61,942 nt of DNA, from contig NZ_CADIJO010000031.1 of the NCBI RefSeq assembly GCF_902859705.1, forward strand, positions 1 to 61,942. Direction: 5' to 3'. Each line of letters begins with the position of its first letter. The first letter of the stretch is position 1. Below, piece after piece: positions 36,852 to 45,974 of this stretch. The translations under genes were made by a program, and so were the position numbers. The notes beneath the pieces are model-generated. The model was not told where the DNA came from and did not search any database. It was given only the letters and a program-made list of their open reading frames with translations. The DNA is from Achromobacter deleyi (GTDB taxonomy: Bacteria > Pseudomonadota > Gammaproteobacteria > Burkholderiales > Burkholderiaceae_B).

Positions 36852-37550
36852 TCAGGCTTGCAGGTAGGACGCCTGTTCGGCGGACAGGCCTTGCTTGACC
36901 TGGCGGGTCGCATCGTCGGCCAGCACTTCTTCGGAGCCGGCTTCCAGCGCATCGAACGCCGCCTTGACCACCGCGTCGGGGCTGAGCTTGGGCGCATCCA
37001 GGTCGCGGGTCAGGTCGGTATCGACAAAGCCCATGTGCAGCCCCAGCACCTGCGTGCCCTGCTCGCGCAGTTCGTGGCGCAGGCCGTTGGTCAGCGCCCA
37101 GGCGGCCGACTTGCTCATGCCGTACACGCCCAGGCGCGGGCGGTTGATCCAGCTGGCGATGGACAGCACGTTGAGCAGCGCGCCGCCGCCGTTGGCGGCC
37201 AGCCCCGGAGCGAAAGCCTGCGCCACGCGCAAGGAACCAATCAGGTTGGTTTCCAGATGGCGGCGGGTCGATTCGATGGCGTCTTCGGCCAGGAAACCGC
37301 CGATGGCCGCAATGCCCGCGTTGTTGATGACCAGCGTCACGTCGCCGGCCTGCGCAGCCGCCGCGGCCACGTCGTCGTCGCGGGTGACGTCCAGCTTGAT
37401 CGGCACGACGCCAGGCAGCGTGACGCTGGCCGGGTCGCGGGCCCCGGCGTAGACCTTGCGGGCGCCGCGCGCCAGGGCCTCGCGGGCAAAGGCCAGGCCG
37501 ATGCCGCGATTGGCGCCGGTGATCAGTACGGTTGCGTTCTTCAGTTGCAT
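36852..37550 (-). CDS. SDR-family oxidoreductase (operon with MFS transporter)
   Basis: 232 aa. TGANRGIGLAFAREA cofactor motif at residues 11-25, NNAGIA, catalytic Ser in LNVLSIASW and Tyr-Lys in YGMSKS. Substrate unknown. It is first in an SDR-MFS operon; 55 bp upstream of the ATG is a perfect 20-bp palindrome almost repeated before the tetR gene, so the enzyme and exporter are probably derepressed together. Confidence 0.9.
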   Translation of the reverse strand: MQLKNATVLITGANRGIGLAFAREALARGARKVYAGARDPASVTLPGVVPIKLDVTRDDDVAAAAAQAGDVTLVINNAGIAAIGGFLAEDAIESTRRHLETNLIGSLRVAQAFAPGLAANGGGALLNVLSIASWINRPRLGVYGMSKSAAWALTNGLRHELREQGTQVLGLHMGFVDTDLTRDLDAPKLSPDAVVKAAFDALEAGSEEVLADDATRQVKQGLSAEQASYLQA

Positions 37551-37604
37551 GATGGGTTCCTTCGGGTTCGCAGCAGTGGCCCTGATGGCGGGGCCGGTTA
37601 TATA

Positions 37605-37624
37605 AATATGATGATCATCATATT
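37605..37624. promoter_or_regulatory. Perfect palindromic TetR operator before SDR-MFS
   Basis: AATATGATGATCATCATATT, 20 bp, fully palindromic. It lies 55 bp upstream of the SDR start, and 18 of 20 positions or nearly so recur at 38286-38305 before the tetR gene. Two matching sites around one TetR are strong evidence of its operator. Confidence 0.85.
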
Positions 37625-37670
37625 AAGGGGGTGAAAAAAAGCCGCGCACGGCGGCCGGCGATGACGGGCA

Positions 37671-38270
37671 TCAATGGGAAGCTTGCCCGCCTTCGGTGTC
37701 GTATTGATCCAGGATGGACTGGCGCGCCGCGGCCAGCATGGCCCTGCCCTCGGCGTTGTCGCCCAAGGCGCGCGCCAGTTGCATGGCGCCCACCAGGTTC
37801 GCGGTGATGGCCATGGCCGCGTGCTCGCCCGCATCGGCCGGCAGCGCCTGCTGCACCGCCCTGACCAGCCCCTGCACCCGTGCGGCGGAGGCTTCGCGCA
37901 CCTCGACCGATTGGCGCGGCATCTCCGAGGCCAGCGCCGATATCGGGCAACCCGTTTCGCAGCTGACCAGCATTTTCTCGGACAGGTAGCTCTCGACCAT
38001 GGCGCGCAGCGGGCTGGCGCCTTCGGCCTGGCGGCGGGCCATGCCTTGCGCCATGCGGGCGGCGCCGTCGCGGCCGGCACGTTCCATCGCGGCGGCCAGC
38101 ATGGCATCGCGCGACGGGAAATGGGCATAGAAGCCGCCGTGGGTCAGACCGGCTTCCTTCATGACGTCGGCCACGCCCACGCCGGCATACCCTTCACGCC
38201 GGATCGCGCGCGCGGCCGCTTCCACGATGCGCTCGTGGGATAGCTCTTTGCGGGAGACGGGGCCGGCCAT
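37671..38270 (-). CDS. TetR/AcrR-family repressor of the SDR-MFS operon
   Basis: 199 aa. HTH in residues 10-56 (RIVEAAARAIRREGYAGVGVADVMKEAGLTHGGFYAHFPSR region), then a helical ligand domain with CETGCPISALASEM. Two cysteines (CETGC) could take part in sensing, but this is speculation. It lies upstream of the SDR-MFS pair on the same strand with its own operator-like site 16 bp before its start, so it probably represses itself and the operon. Confidence 0.93.
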   Translation of the reverse strand: MAGPVSRKELSHERIVEAAARAIRREGYAGVGVADVMKEAGLTHGGFYAHFPSRDAMLAAAMERAGRDGAARMAQGMARRQAEGASPLRAMVESYLSEKMLVSCETGCPISALASEMPRQSVEVREASAARVQGLVRAVQQALPADAGEHAAMAITANLVGAMQLARALGDNAEGRAMLAAARQSILDQYDTEGGQASH

Positions 38271-38285
38271 GATCGGGATTCCTCA

Positions 38286-38305
38286 AATATGATGGTCGTA
38301 ATATA
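38286..38305. promoter_or_regulatory. Second TetR operator, before tetR itself
   Basis: AATATGATGGTCGTAATATA differs from the perfect palindrome at 37605-37624 at four positions and keeps the AATATGATG left arm. It ends 16 bp upstream of the tetR ATG at 38270, in the right place for autorepression. Confidence 0.8.
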
Positions 38306-38413
38306 AATCCGCCCAAAGAACTTTGCACGTTCTTTTTTGTTGCGGCGCAGTATTCATTCTGGAATGGGCGTCGGCCCAGGGGACGGCAGGTTGCCGCCCC
38401 ACCCTCGCCCGCG

Positions 38414-38965
38414 TCAGGGCTCGATCAGGCGAGCCACCGCGTCGGCGATGGCCTGGCGCGAATCGGCCGGCGGCACCATGCCGCTGTGGGCCTCGGGGCT
38501 GTCAGGCGCGCCCATCCGGGTCAGGGTCAGCACCAGCAGCAGCAGGATCTCGGGGCTGAAGCGCTTGCTGACACGGCCGGCCTCTTGCGCCTGGCGCACG
38601 GCGTCGATCTTGTGCCCCATGGACGCCATGGCGGCCGGCGGCAGCGGCTTGCCTTCCAGCTGGTACCAGCCGGCCAGCCGCAGGGTTTCGGGATGCGCCT
38701 GGTAGCGGTCGAACAGGCGCACCGCGTAGCCCGGCAGGTCAAAGGCATCGATGGGCACGCTTTCCAGGATGTCTTCGACCATGGCGTCCAGCACGGCGTC
38801 GCACAGGCCGTCCTTGCTGCCGTAATAGGCGTAGATCGCCTGCTTGTTGCAGCGGGCAGCGTCGGCGATGCGGTCGACCCGGGCGCCGGCAATGCCATAG
38901 GCGGCGAATTCGGCGGCGGCGGCTTCGAGCAGGCGCTTGCGGGTGTCTTCTGAATTTCTGGCCAT
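38414..38965 (-). CDS. TetR/AcrR-family repressor, divergent from SDR pair
   Basis: 183 aa. HTH in the first 50 residues (RKRLLEAAAAEFAAYGIAGARVDRIADAARCNKQAIYAYYGSKDGL region), ligand domain ending in a TetR C-terminal segment. Divergent from the SDR and NAD-binding genes; two near-identical palindromes lie in the shared 126-bp region, one just 11 bp before its start. Confidence 0.92.
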   Translation of the reverse strand: MARNSEDTRKRLLEAAAAEFAAYGIAGARVDRIADAARCNKQAIYAYYGSKDGLCDAVLDAMVEDILESVPIDAFDLPGYAVRLFDRYQAHPETLRLAGWYQLEGKPLPPAAMASMGHKIDAVRQAQEAGRVSKRFSPEILLLLVLTLTRMGAPDSPEAHSGMVPPADSRQAIADAVARLIEP

Positions 38966-38975
38966 GGCGAATTAT

Positions 38976-38991
38976 AACCAACCGGTTGGTT
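38976..38991. promoter_or_regulatory. TetR operator 1 of the divergent promoter
   Basis: AACCAACCGGTTGGTT, a perfect 16-bp palindrome beginning 11 bp upstream of the tetR start at 38965. It recurs with one change 49 bp away. Confidence 0.85.
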
Positions 38992-39024
38992 GACAACGGA
39001 ACGACTCGGGTCGTACATTGATGA

Positions 39025-39040
39025 AACCAACCAGTTGGTT
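39025..39040. promoter_or_regulatory. TetR operator 2 of the divergent promoter
   Basis: AACCAACCAGTTGGTT differs from operator 1 by a single base at the centre. The two centres are 49 bp apart; the second lies 52 bp before the SDR start, so the pair can serve both directions. Confidence 0.83.
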
Positions 39041-39091
39041 GGAAACTTTGCCGTTCCCCGCAACCCCCGCCTTGCCGACCGGATCTTCCTC

Positions 39092-39943
39092 ATGACCACC
39101 CCTCTTACCCAACGCGTCGCCCTGGTGACGGGCGCCTCTTCCGGCATCGGCGAAGCCATTGCCCTGCGATTCGCCTCGATGGGCATCACCACTTACGCCG
39201 CCGCGCGCCGCGTCGACCGCATGGCGGCGCTGCGCCAGCACGGCATCCACGTGCTGCCGCTGGACTTGACCGACGCCGCGTCCATCGACGACTGCGTGGC
39301 GCAGATCACCGCCCGCCATGGCGGCGTGGACATCCTGGTCAACAACGCCGGCTACGGCGCCTACGGCTCGGTCGAGGAAATGCCCATGGACGAAGCGCGC
39401 CGCCAGGTCGAAGTGAACCTGTTCGGCCTGGCGGCGATCACCCGCCGCGTCATCCCGCACATGCGCGAGCAGCGCTGGGGCAAGATCCTGAACATCACGT
39501 CCATCGGCGGCGTGCAGGCCGCGCCCTACGGCGGCTGGTACCACGCCACCAAATTCGCGGTCGAAGGGCTGTCGTCGTCGCTGCGCCAGGAACTTGCGCC
39601 GTTCGACGTGGACGTGGTGCTGATCCGCCCGGGCGCGATCCGCTCGGAGTGGGCCGACATCGCGGCCGGCCACATGCAGGAGGTGTCCGGCGCCGGCCCC
39701 TACGGCGCGGCGGTCGGCGCGCTGCATGCCCTGTTCACCAGCGAACGCCTGCAGAAGATGGCGGGCGACCCGGCCGTGATTGCCGACGTGGCCCAGCGCG
39801 CCATTTCGGCGGTGCGGCCGAAATCGGCCTATACCGCGCCGCGCGCCGCGCGTGTCATGCTGTGGGTAGGCAAGCTGCTGGGCAGCGACCGCCTGCGTGA
39901 CTGGTCCACCCGGGCCTTCATGGGCCTGCCGGCCAAAATGTAA
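39092..39943 (+). CDS. SDR-family oxidoreductase under TetR control
   Basis: 283 aa from the ATG at 39092; the frame extends 34 residues upstream through the operators, so that part is not coding. TGASSGIGEAIALRF (residues 13-27), NNAGYGAYG, catalytic Ser in NITSIGGVQ and Tyr-Lys in YHATKF. Substrate unknown. An NAD(P)-binding gene follows after 10 nt. Confidence 0.92.
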   Translation: MTTPLTQRVALVTGASSGIGEAIALRFASMGITTYAAARRVDRMAALRQHGIHVLPLDLTDAASIDDCVAQITARHGGVDILVNNAGYGAYGSVEEMPMDEARRQVEVNLFGLAAITRRVIPHMREQRWGKILNITSIGGVQAAPYGGWYHATKFAVEGLSSSLRQELAPFDVDVVLIRPGAIRSEWADIAAGHMQEVSGAGPYGAAVGALHALFTSERLQKMAGDPAVIADVAQRAISAVRPKSAYTAPRAARVMLWVGKLLGSDRLRDWSTRAFMGLPAKM

Positions 39944-39953
39944 GGAGCACGCC

Positions 39954-40625
39954 ATGAAAGTGATGCTGTTCGGCGCCAGCGGCATGGTGGGGCAAGGCGC
40001 GCTGCGCGCGGCCCTGCAGGCCGACGACGTGACCGAGGTGCTGGCCGTGGGCCGGGGGCCGTCGGGGCTGCAGCACGCAAAGCTGCGCGACCTGGTGCTG
40101 CCGGACCTGTTCGGCTTTGCCGCCGCCCAGCCGCTGCCCACGGGCTACGACGCCTGCTTTTTCTGCCTGGGCGTGTCGTCAGGCGGCATGGCCGAAGCCG
40201 ACTACCAGCGATTGACCTACGACCTGACGCTTGCCATCGCCACCGCGCTGGCGCCCGCCAATCCGGGCATGACCTTCATTTATGTATCGGGCGCCGGCAC
40301 TGACAGCAGCGAGCAGGGGCGCACGATGTGGGCGCGGGTGAAGGGCCGTACCGAAAACGCGCTGTTGCGGCTGCCGTTCAAGGCGGTGTACCTGATGCGG
40401 CCGGGCATGATCCAGCCGCTGGACGGCATTCAGTCCAAGACGCCCGCCTACCGCTGGATGTACCGGGTGATCGGCCCGCTGCTGACGCCGCTGCGCCGGC
40501 TGTTGCCGCGCCATATCCTGACCACGCGCAGCGTGGGCCAGGCCATGCTGGCGGCGGCGCGCCACGGGGCGCCGTCGGCGGTGCTGGAAACGGCGGATAT
40601 CCAGGCGCTGGCCGCACGCGGCTAG
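39954..40625 (+). CDS. NAD(P)-binding epimerase-like protein
   Basis: 223 aa, a small atypical SDR: MKVMLFGASGMVGQGALRAAL gives the Rossmann GxxGxxG at the N-terminus. FIYVSGAGTDSSEQG (about 110-125) and WARVKGRTENALL follow the pattern of proteins in the NmrA/epimerase-like group. AAGGAG is 7 nt before the ATG. In an operon with the upstream SDR. No defined reaction can be assigned. Confidence 0.85.
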   Translation: MKVMLFGASGMVGQGALRAALQADDVTEVLAVGRGPSGLQHAKLRDLVLPDLFGFAAAQPLPTGYDACFFCLGVSSGGMAEADYQRLTYDLTLAIATALAPANPGMTFIYVSGAGTDSSEQGRTMWARVKGRTENALLRLPFKAVYLMRPGMIQPLDGIQSKTPAYRWMYRVIGPLLTPLRRLLPRHILTTRSVGQAMLAAARHGAPSAVLETADIQALAARG

Positions 40626-40640
40626 CGCCTGCGAGGCGCC

Positions 40641-41177
40641 TTAACGCCAGGCTTCGGGTTCGACGCTGACTTCGCCCTTGTCGGCCGAGAAATACACCAC
40701 GCCGTCGGAAATATTGGCGTTCAGCTGCATGGTGCGTTCGGCCAGCTTGGCCAGCGCGCGGGTCTGGTCCGACGGCAGGTTGACCACCTTGAGGTTGCGC
40801 GTGCGTTCGAGCTTGTTGCGCACGCCGTCCCACCAGATCTTGCTGGCCGAGCCGCCGTAGCAATACACGATGACTTCGTCGGCGCGGCCACAGGCGCGCA
40901 GGATGCGGCGTTCTTCGGGCTGGCCCACTTCGATCCACAGCTTGACTGCGCCGGTCAGGTCCTTGACCCACAGGTCCGGCTCGTCGGTGTCGCTCAGGCC
41001 CTTGGTGAAGGCCAGTTCTTCCTGCGCGTGCAGCGCGTACGCGACCAGGCGCACCATCATGCGCTCATCGGTTTCGGACGGGTGGCGGGCGACGGTCAGC
41101 GAGTGGCTGCCGTAGTAGTGCCGATCGGTGTCGGCGACGTTGAGCTCGGCCTTGTAGATGGTGGCGCGCAGGGCCAT
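40641..41177 (-). CDS. yaeQ: YaeQ-family protein
   Basis: 178 aa from the ATG at 41177 (MALRATIYKAELNVADTDRHYYG), the usual YaeQ start; the frame runs far upstream without homology. Conserved segments are LVAYALHAQEELAFTKGLSDTDEPDLW and WIEVGQPEERRI, which carry acidic residues of a PD-(D/E)xK nuclease-like fold. Function in the cell is not established. It converges on the NAD-binding gene with a 15-bp gap that holds a small GC-rich hairpin (40625-40639). Confidence 0.95.
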   Translation of the reverse strand: MALRATIYKAELNVADTDRHYYGSHSLTVARHPSETDERMMVRLVAYALHAQEELAFTKGLSDTDEPDLWVKDLTGAVKLWIEVGQPEERRILRACGRADEVIVYCYGGSASKIWWDGVRNKLERTRNLKVVNLPSDQTRALAKLAERTMQLNANISDGVVYFSADKGEVSVEPEAWR

Positions 41178-41328
41178 GGCGAAAAATCCGTTCAGAAAGC
41201 AAATTGTCGAAGGCCGCCATGATACCGCCTGCACGCCCGGCGCTACACTGACGCCCTCGGCCAGGCCGTCGCTGGCCGGCTTTCCCCCCGGTCTGCTTGC
41301 AGCCGGTTTCCCTTCAAGGCAGACCCTC

Positions 41329-41979
41329 ATGACCGCCACCGCCGCCCTGCTCGCCTTCACCCTGGCCGCCGCCATCCTGACCATCACACCGGGGCTGGAC
41401 ACCGCCCTGGTGCTGCGCACCGCCGCGGTCGAAGGCGGACGCCGCGCCTTCATGGCGGGCCTGGGCATCTGCGCGGGCTGCCTGGTATGGGGCGCCATCG
41501 CGGCGCTGGGGCTGGGTTCGCTGCTGGCGGTATCGACGCTGGCCTACGATGTGCTGCGCCTGTGCGCGGCCGTGTACCTGTTCTACCTGGGCGCCAAGCT
41601 GCTGTGGCGCACCCTGCCCGGCCGCCGCGCGGCAACGGGCGCCAGCGATGCCCCGGCAGCGGTCGCGCCCACCAGCGCCAGCGCGGCCGGCTGGTTCGCA
41701 CGCGGTTGCCTGACCAACGCGCTCAATCCCAAGGTGGGCGTGTTCTACATCACCTTCCTGCCGCAGTTCATTCCCGCGGGCGCGGACGTGCTGCGCTTCA
41801 GCCTGCTGCTGGCCGGCATCCACGCCCTGCTGGGCGTGCTGTGGTTTGCGCTGCTGGTGGCGGCGACCCGGCCGCTGGCGCGCTGGTTGTCGCGCCCCGC
41901 CGTGATGCGCGGGCTGGATCGCATGACTGGCGCCGTGTTCATCGCCTTCGGCATCCGGCTGGCGCTGGAAAAGCGCTGA
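41329..41979 (+). CDS. LysE/RhtB-family amino-acid exporter
   Basis: 216 aa from the ATG at 41329. Five to six hydrophobic helices; the N-terminus LTITPGLDTALVLRTAAVEGGRRAFMAGLG and LYLFYLGAKLLW-like (VYLFYLGAKLLWR) and CLTNALNPKVGVFYITFLPQF motifs are typical. Probably exports an amino acid or related small molecule. Divergent from yaeQ. Confidence 0.92.
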   Translation: MTATAALLAFTLAAAILTITPGLDTALVLRTAAVEGGRRAFMAGLGICAGCLVWGAIAALGLGSLLAVSTLAYDVLRLCAAVYLFYLGAKLLWRTLPGRRAATGASDAPAAVAPTSASAAGWFARGCLTNALNPKVGVFYITFLPQFIPAGADVLRFSLLLAGIHALLGVLWFALLVAATRPLARWLSRPAVMRGLDRMTGAVFIAFGIRLALEKR

Positions 41980-42039
41980 CGCCCGCGCGGCGCCCGGCCG
42001 GCGTCGGTGTGCCGGCGCGTCGCGCCGGGCACACTGCCG

Positions 42040-43023
42040 TCACTGCACCGGCAGCTTGGCCGCACGCACCACGGCGGCCCATTTGACGGTTTCCTTTTCG
42101 GCGTAATCCGCCAACGCCTGCGGCGCGCCGCCCACGATTTCATCGTTGCCCAGCGCCACCAGCCGGTCGCGCACGGCCGGATCGGCCAGCACTTCATTGA
42201 AACAGCGGTTCAGGCGGTCGACGATGGCGGCCGGCGTGCCCGGCGGCGCCACGATGCCGCCCCAGGCCACGCCTTCGAAGCCGGGCAAGACGCCTTCGGC
42301 GACGGTCGGCAGGTCGGGAAATTGCGGCGAGCGCGCCAGGCCCGTCGAGGCCAGCGCCCGCAGCTTGCCCGAGCGGATGTAGGGCGTGATGCTGATGGTG
42401 TTGTCGAAGATGGCATCCACTTGCCCTCCGATCACGTCGGTGGTGGCCGCGGGGCTGCCGCGATACGGCACGTGGATCATCCGCAACGTCGACGCCTGCG
42501 CCAGCATTTCGCCGGTCAGGTGGCCGGACGTGCCCTGGCCGGGCGACGCGAAGGTGACCTTGTCGGGATGCTGGCGCACGTATTCGACGAATTCGGGCAG
42601 GGTCTTGACCGGCATGTCCGGATTGACCGCCAGCACGTTGGCGACCTTGAGCACGAAGATCACGGGCGTGAGCTTTTGCGGATCGTAGGGCAGCTGGCTG
42701 AAGGTGCTGCGGTTGATCGCCAGCGTGACGTTGTTGGCGTAGCCCAGCGTGTAGCCATCGGGCGCGGCGCGATACACGTCCAGCATGCCGGCGATGCCGG
42801 ACGAACCCGGCTTGTTCTCGACCACCAGCGTCTGGCCCAGCCGCTTGCCGGCTTCCTGCGCCACCAGGCGCATCACCGTGTCGGGCGAGCCGCCCGCCGC
42901 CGACGGCACCACCAGCCGGATCGGCCGCGATGGATATTCCTGCGCGTGGCTGGCCTGGGCCAGCAAACACGCCGCGCCCGCGGACAGCAGCGCGGCGCCA
43001 CGTTTCAAGACTCGGTGCAACAT
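42040..43023 (-). CDS. Bug-family (TctC) tripartite tricarboxylate receptor
   Basis: 327 aa. A Sec signal peptide (cleaved about AQASHA|QEYP), then the Bug fold: YPSRPIRLVVPSAAGGSPDTVMR, VENKPGSSGIAG and PDGYTLGYANN. These receptors are greatly expanded in Bordetella and Achromobacter and bind carboxylates or similar ligands. No TctA/TctB membrane genes are nearby, so it is an orphan receptor; ligand unknown. Confidence 0.93.
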   Translation of the reverse strand: MLHRVLKRGAALLSAGAACLLAQASHAQEYPSRPIRLVVPSAAGGSPDTVMRLVAQEAGKRLGQTLVVENKPGSSGIAGMLDVYRAAPDGYTLGYANNVTLAINRSTFSQLPYDPQKLTPVIFVLKVANVLAVNPDMPVKTLPEFVEYVRQHPDKVTFASPGQGTSGHLTGEMLAQASTLRMIHVPYRGSPAATTDVIGGQVDAIFDNTISITPYIRSGKLRALASTGLARSPQFPDLPTVAEGVLPGFEGVAWGGIVAPPGTPAAIVDRLNRCFNEVLADPAVRDRLVALGNDEIVGGAPQALADYAEKETVKWAAVVRAAKLPVQ

Positions 43024-43088
43024 GGTTTTCCCCTGGATCTTCTTTGGCCGGGAGACGGCCCGGCTCAGGCAGTCATCGTAGGCGCTTA

Positions 43089-43133
43089 TGAAACGTTTGA
43101 TCCATTAATGATTACCCCGATATAAATGTTTCA
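43089..43133. promoter_or_regulatory. Inverted repeat upstream of the Bug gene
   Basis: TGAAAC(GTTT) at 43089 and (AAAT)GTTTCA ending at 43133 form a spaced inverted repeat in an AT-rich stretch 66-110 bp before the Bug start. No regulator gene is adjacent; which protein would bind is unknown. Confidence 0.4.
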
Positions 43134-43138
43134 CAATC

Positions 43139-43189
43139 GGACCAAAAGAAGCGCGGCCGGACAAGGTCGGGCCGCGCTTCTTTTGGTCC
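43139..43189. terminator. Bidirectional terminator after the gamma-glutamyl peptide operon
   Basis: A perfect 20-bp stem: 43139-43158 pairs with 43170-43189 around an 11-nt loop. The outer ends carry an A-tract on one arm and TTCTTTT on the other, the arrangement of a two-way terminator. It lies 33 bp after the ATPase gene's stop. Confidence 0.85.
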
Positions 43190-43221
43190 AGGCCGCCTCG
43201 CGGCGGCAGGCGTCTACCGCA

Positions 43222-45099
43222 TCAATACACGCCGATAGCGTGCCGCGCGACGTAGTGCCCTTCGCCCACCTGCACCAGCGGCTCGACCAGGGGGTCGTCG
43301 CCCAGTTTGCGCATCGGGCTGGGGATCTCGTCGACCAGCAGCGAACGCTCGCGGTGGCGCCGCTGCGGATCGGCAATGGGTACCGCCGCCATCAGCTTCC
43401 TGGTGTAGGGATGCTGCGGATTCTCGAAGATGGCGCGGCGCGGGCCGATCTCGACGATCTGGCCCAGGTACATCACCGCCACGCGGTGGCTGACGCGTTC
43501 GACCACCGCCATGTCGTGCGAGATGAACAGGAACGACACGCCCAGTTCGCGTTGCAGGTCCAGCAGCAGGTTCACGATCTGCGCCTGGATCGACACGTCC
43601 AGCGCCGACACGGATTCATCGGCGATCACGACCTTGGGGTTCAGCGCCAGGGCGCGCGCAATGCAGATGCGCTGGCGCTGGCCGCCCGAGAATTCGTGCG
43701 GATAGCGGTCGATCATTTCGGGCGCCAGGCCGCATTTGTCCATCAGCCAGCGCACCCGTTCCTGGGCCTCGCGGCCACGCGCCACGTTGTGGATCAGCAG
43801 CGGTTCCATGATGGAATAGCCCACCGTCATGCGCGGATCGAGCGAGGCGAACGGGTCCTGGAAGATGAACTGGATGTGCCGGCGCAGCGTCTGCATGGCG
43901 CTGCCGCGCAGCGCGCCGATGTTCTGGCCGTCGAATTCGATCGAGCCGCCCTGGCTCTTGACCAGCTGCAGCAGCGACCGGCCGGTGGTGGTCTTGCCGC
44001 AACCCGACTCGCCCACCAGCGACAGGGTTTCGCCGGGATAGAGGTCGAAGCTGACCTTTTCCACGGCGTGCACGCGCTTTTGCACCCGGCCCAGGATGCC
44101 GCCGGTGATGTCGAAACTGGTGGTCAGGTCGCGCACCTTCAGCACCGGGCCGTTTTCGCGGCGCACGGTGGAAGGAGCCGCCACGGGGGCCTGGTCCGGC
44201 AGGGGCTTGTGGGCCGCTTCCTCGACCTTCAGCAAGGGGAACGGCGCGGGCTCGTCGGTGCCGTGCATGGCGCCCAGGCGCGGCACGGCCGACAGCAAGG
44301 CGCGGGTGTAGGCATGCTGCGGCCGCGCGAAGACTTCGTCGGAACCGCCCTCTTCGACCTTGTCGCCGCGGTACATGACCAGCACGCGGTCGGCCACTTC
44401 CGCCACCACGCCCATGTCGTGCGTGATGAAAATGACGCCCATGTCCATTTCTTCCTGCAGCTGGCGGATCAGCTGGAGGATCTGGGCCTGGATGGTGACG
44501 TCCAGGGCCGTGGTGGGCTCGTCGGCGATCAGCAGCTGCGGCTTGCACGACAGCGCCATCGCGATCATGACGCGCTGGCGCATGCCGCCGGACAGCTGGT
44601 GCGGATAGCGGTCGAGAATGGCGCGGGCCTCGGGAATGCGCACGCGTTCCAGCATGCGCAGCGTTTCGGCGCGCGCGGCCGCGGCGTCCAGCCCCTGGTG
44701 CAGCTGCAAGGCCTCGGCGATCTGGTTGCCGGCCGTGAAGCTGGGGTTGAGCGAGGTCATGGGCTCCTGGAAGATCATGGCCACGTCAGCGCCGCGCACG
44801 CGTTGCAGCGTGCTGTCGGGCGCGTTGACCAGGTCCAGCACATCACCATTGCGACGGCGCAGCAGCATGCCGCCGTTGACGATCTTGCCGCCGCCATATT
44901 CCACCAGGCGCATCAGCGCCAGCGACGTCACCGACTTGCCCGAGCCGGACTCGCCCACGATCGCCAGCGTTTCGCCGCGATCGACGTGGAACGACACATT
45001 GCGCACGGCCTCGACCGTGCGTTCGGGGGTCTTGAAGCGTACGGTCAGGTCGTTGACCTGGACGACGCGTTTGGGATCCATTGTTGCCATGGTGATCAT
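43222..45099 (-). CDS. Peptide/glutathione ABC transporter, double ATPase (GsiA-like)
   Basis: 625 aa from the ATG at 45099, which overlaps the permease stop (ATGA) and has AGGA just upstream; ATGs at 45090 and 45081 are alternatives. It is a fusion of two ABC ATPases, each with its own Walker A (GESGSGKS near residue 45 and GESGCGKT near 360), signature ([16 protein letters not shown]) and Walker B ([18 protein letters not shown]). The size and layout are those of GsiA (E. coli, 623 aa), the ATPase of the glutathione importer. Last gene of the ggt-SBP-permease-permease-ATPase operon. Confidence 0.92.
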   Translation of the reverse strand: MITMATMDPKRVVQVNDLTVRFKTPERTVEAVRNVSFHVDRGETLAIVGESGSGKSVTSLALMRLVEYGGGKIVNGGMLLRRRNGDVLDLVNAPDSTLQRVRGADVAMIFQEPMTSLNPSFTAGNQIAEALQLHQGLDAAAARAETLRMLERVRIPEARAILDRYPHQLSGGMRQRVMIAMALSCKPQLLIADEPTTALDVTIQAQILQLIRQLQEEMDMGVIFITHDMGVVAEVADRVLVMYRGDKVEEGGSDEVFARPQHAYTRALLSAVPRLGAMHGTDEPAPFPLLKVEEAAHKPLPDQAPVAAPSTVRRENGPVLKVRDLTTSFDITGGILGRVQKRVHAVEKVSFDLYPGETLSLVGESGCGKTTTGRSLLQLVKSQGGSIEFDGQNIGALRGSAMQTLRRHIQFIFQDPFASLDPRMTVGYSIMEPLLIHNVARGREAQERVRWLMDKCGLAPEMIDRYPHEFSGGQRQRICIARALALNPKVVIADESVSALDVSIQAQIVNLLLDLQRELGVSFLFISHDMAVVERVSHRVAVMYLGQIVEIGPRRAIFENPQHPYTRKLMAAVPIADPQRRHRERSLLVDEIPSPMRKLGDDPLVEPLVQVGEGHYVARHAIGVY

Positions 45100-45974
45100 T
45101 TTTCCTGACGGGGATCCAGCGCGTCGCGCAGCCCGTCGCCCAGCAGATTGAAGCCCAGCACCACCAGGAAAATGGCCGATCCGGGGAAGATCGACATCCA
45201 GGGCGCCTGGGTCATGAAGTTCTTGGCGGTGTTCAGCATCGAGCCCCACGACGGGTTCGGCGGCTGCAGCCCCAGGCCCAGGAACGACAGGCTGGCCTCG
45301 GCGATGATGGCCGTGGCGATGGTGATGGTGGCCTGCACGATCAGCGGCGGCATGACGTTGGGAAACACGTGCCGGGCGATGATGCGCAGGTCGGACGCGC
45401 CCAGCGCGCGGGCGCTCTGGACGTAGTCTTCGTTCTTCACGGCCAGCACCTGGCCGCGCGTCAGGCGCACGAACTTGGGCGCGGCCGACACGCCGATGGC
45501 GATCATGGCGTTGATCAGGCTGGGCCCCAGGAAGGCCGCCAGCGCAATGGCCAGGATCAGGAACGGAATCGCCAGCAGGGCTTCGGTGGCGCGGGAAATG
45601 ACGCTGTCGGTCCACCCGCCGAAGTAGCCGGCGGCCAGGCCGAACGGCACGCCGACCGCCAGCGCGATCAGCACCGACACCAGGCCGGCCATGAGCGAGG
45701 CGCGCGCGCCATAGACCATGCGGCTGAAGATGTCGCGGCCCAGTTCATCGGTGCCCAGCCAGTACGAGGCCGACGGCGCCTTGCGGATGGTGGTGAAGCT
45801 GGTCTGGAACGGATCGTGGTTGGCGATCAGCGGCGCCAGGAGGGCCAGCAGCACGAAGAACAGCACGATGGCCAGGCCCAGCATGGCCACGTGGTTGCGT
45901 TTGAATTTGCCCCAGGCGCGGTTGCGGCTGCGGGGCGGCGTGACGGCAGCGGCCGTTGCAGGAAGTGCGCTCAT
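45096..45974 (-). CDS. ABC peptide permease, DppC/GsiD type
   Basis: 292 aa, six helices. An N-terminal extension precedes [46 protein letters not shown] and the EAA loop region ([21 protein letters not shown]) are typical of the DppC half. With the DppB-type permease it forms the membrane pore. Overlaps both neighbours by 4 nt (ATGA), so translation is coupled. Confidence 0.94.
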   Translation of the reverse strand: MSALPATAAAVTPPRSRNRAWGKFKRNHVAMLGLAIVLFFVLLALLAPLIANHDPFQTSFTTIRKAPSASYWLGTDELGRDIFSRMVYGARASLMAGLVSVLIALAVGVPFGLAAGYFGGWTDSVISRATEALLAIPFLILAIALAAFLGPSLINAMIAIGVSAAPKFVRLTRGQVLAVKNEDYVQSARALGASDLRIIARHVFPNVMPPLIVQATITIATAIIAEASLSFLGLGLQPPNPSWGSMLNTAKNFMTQAPWMSIFPGSAIFLVVLGFNLLGDGLRDALDPRQEK

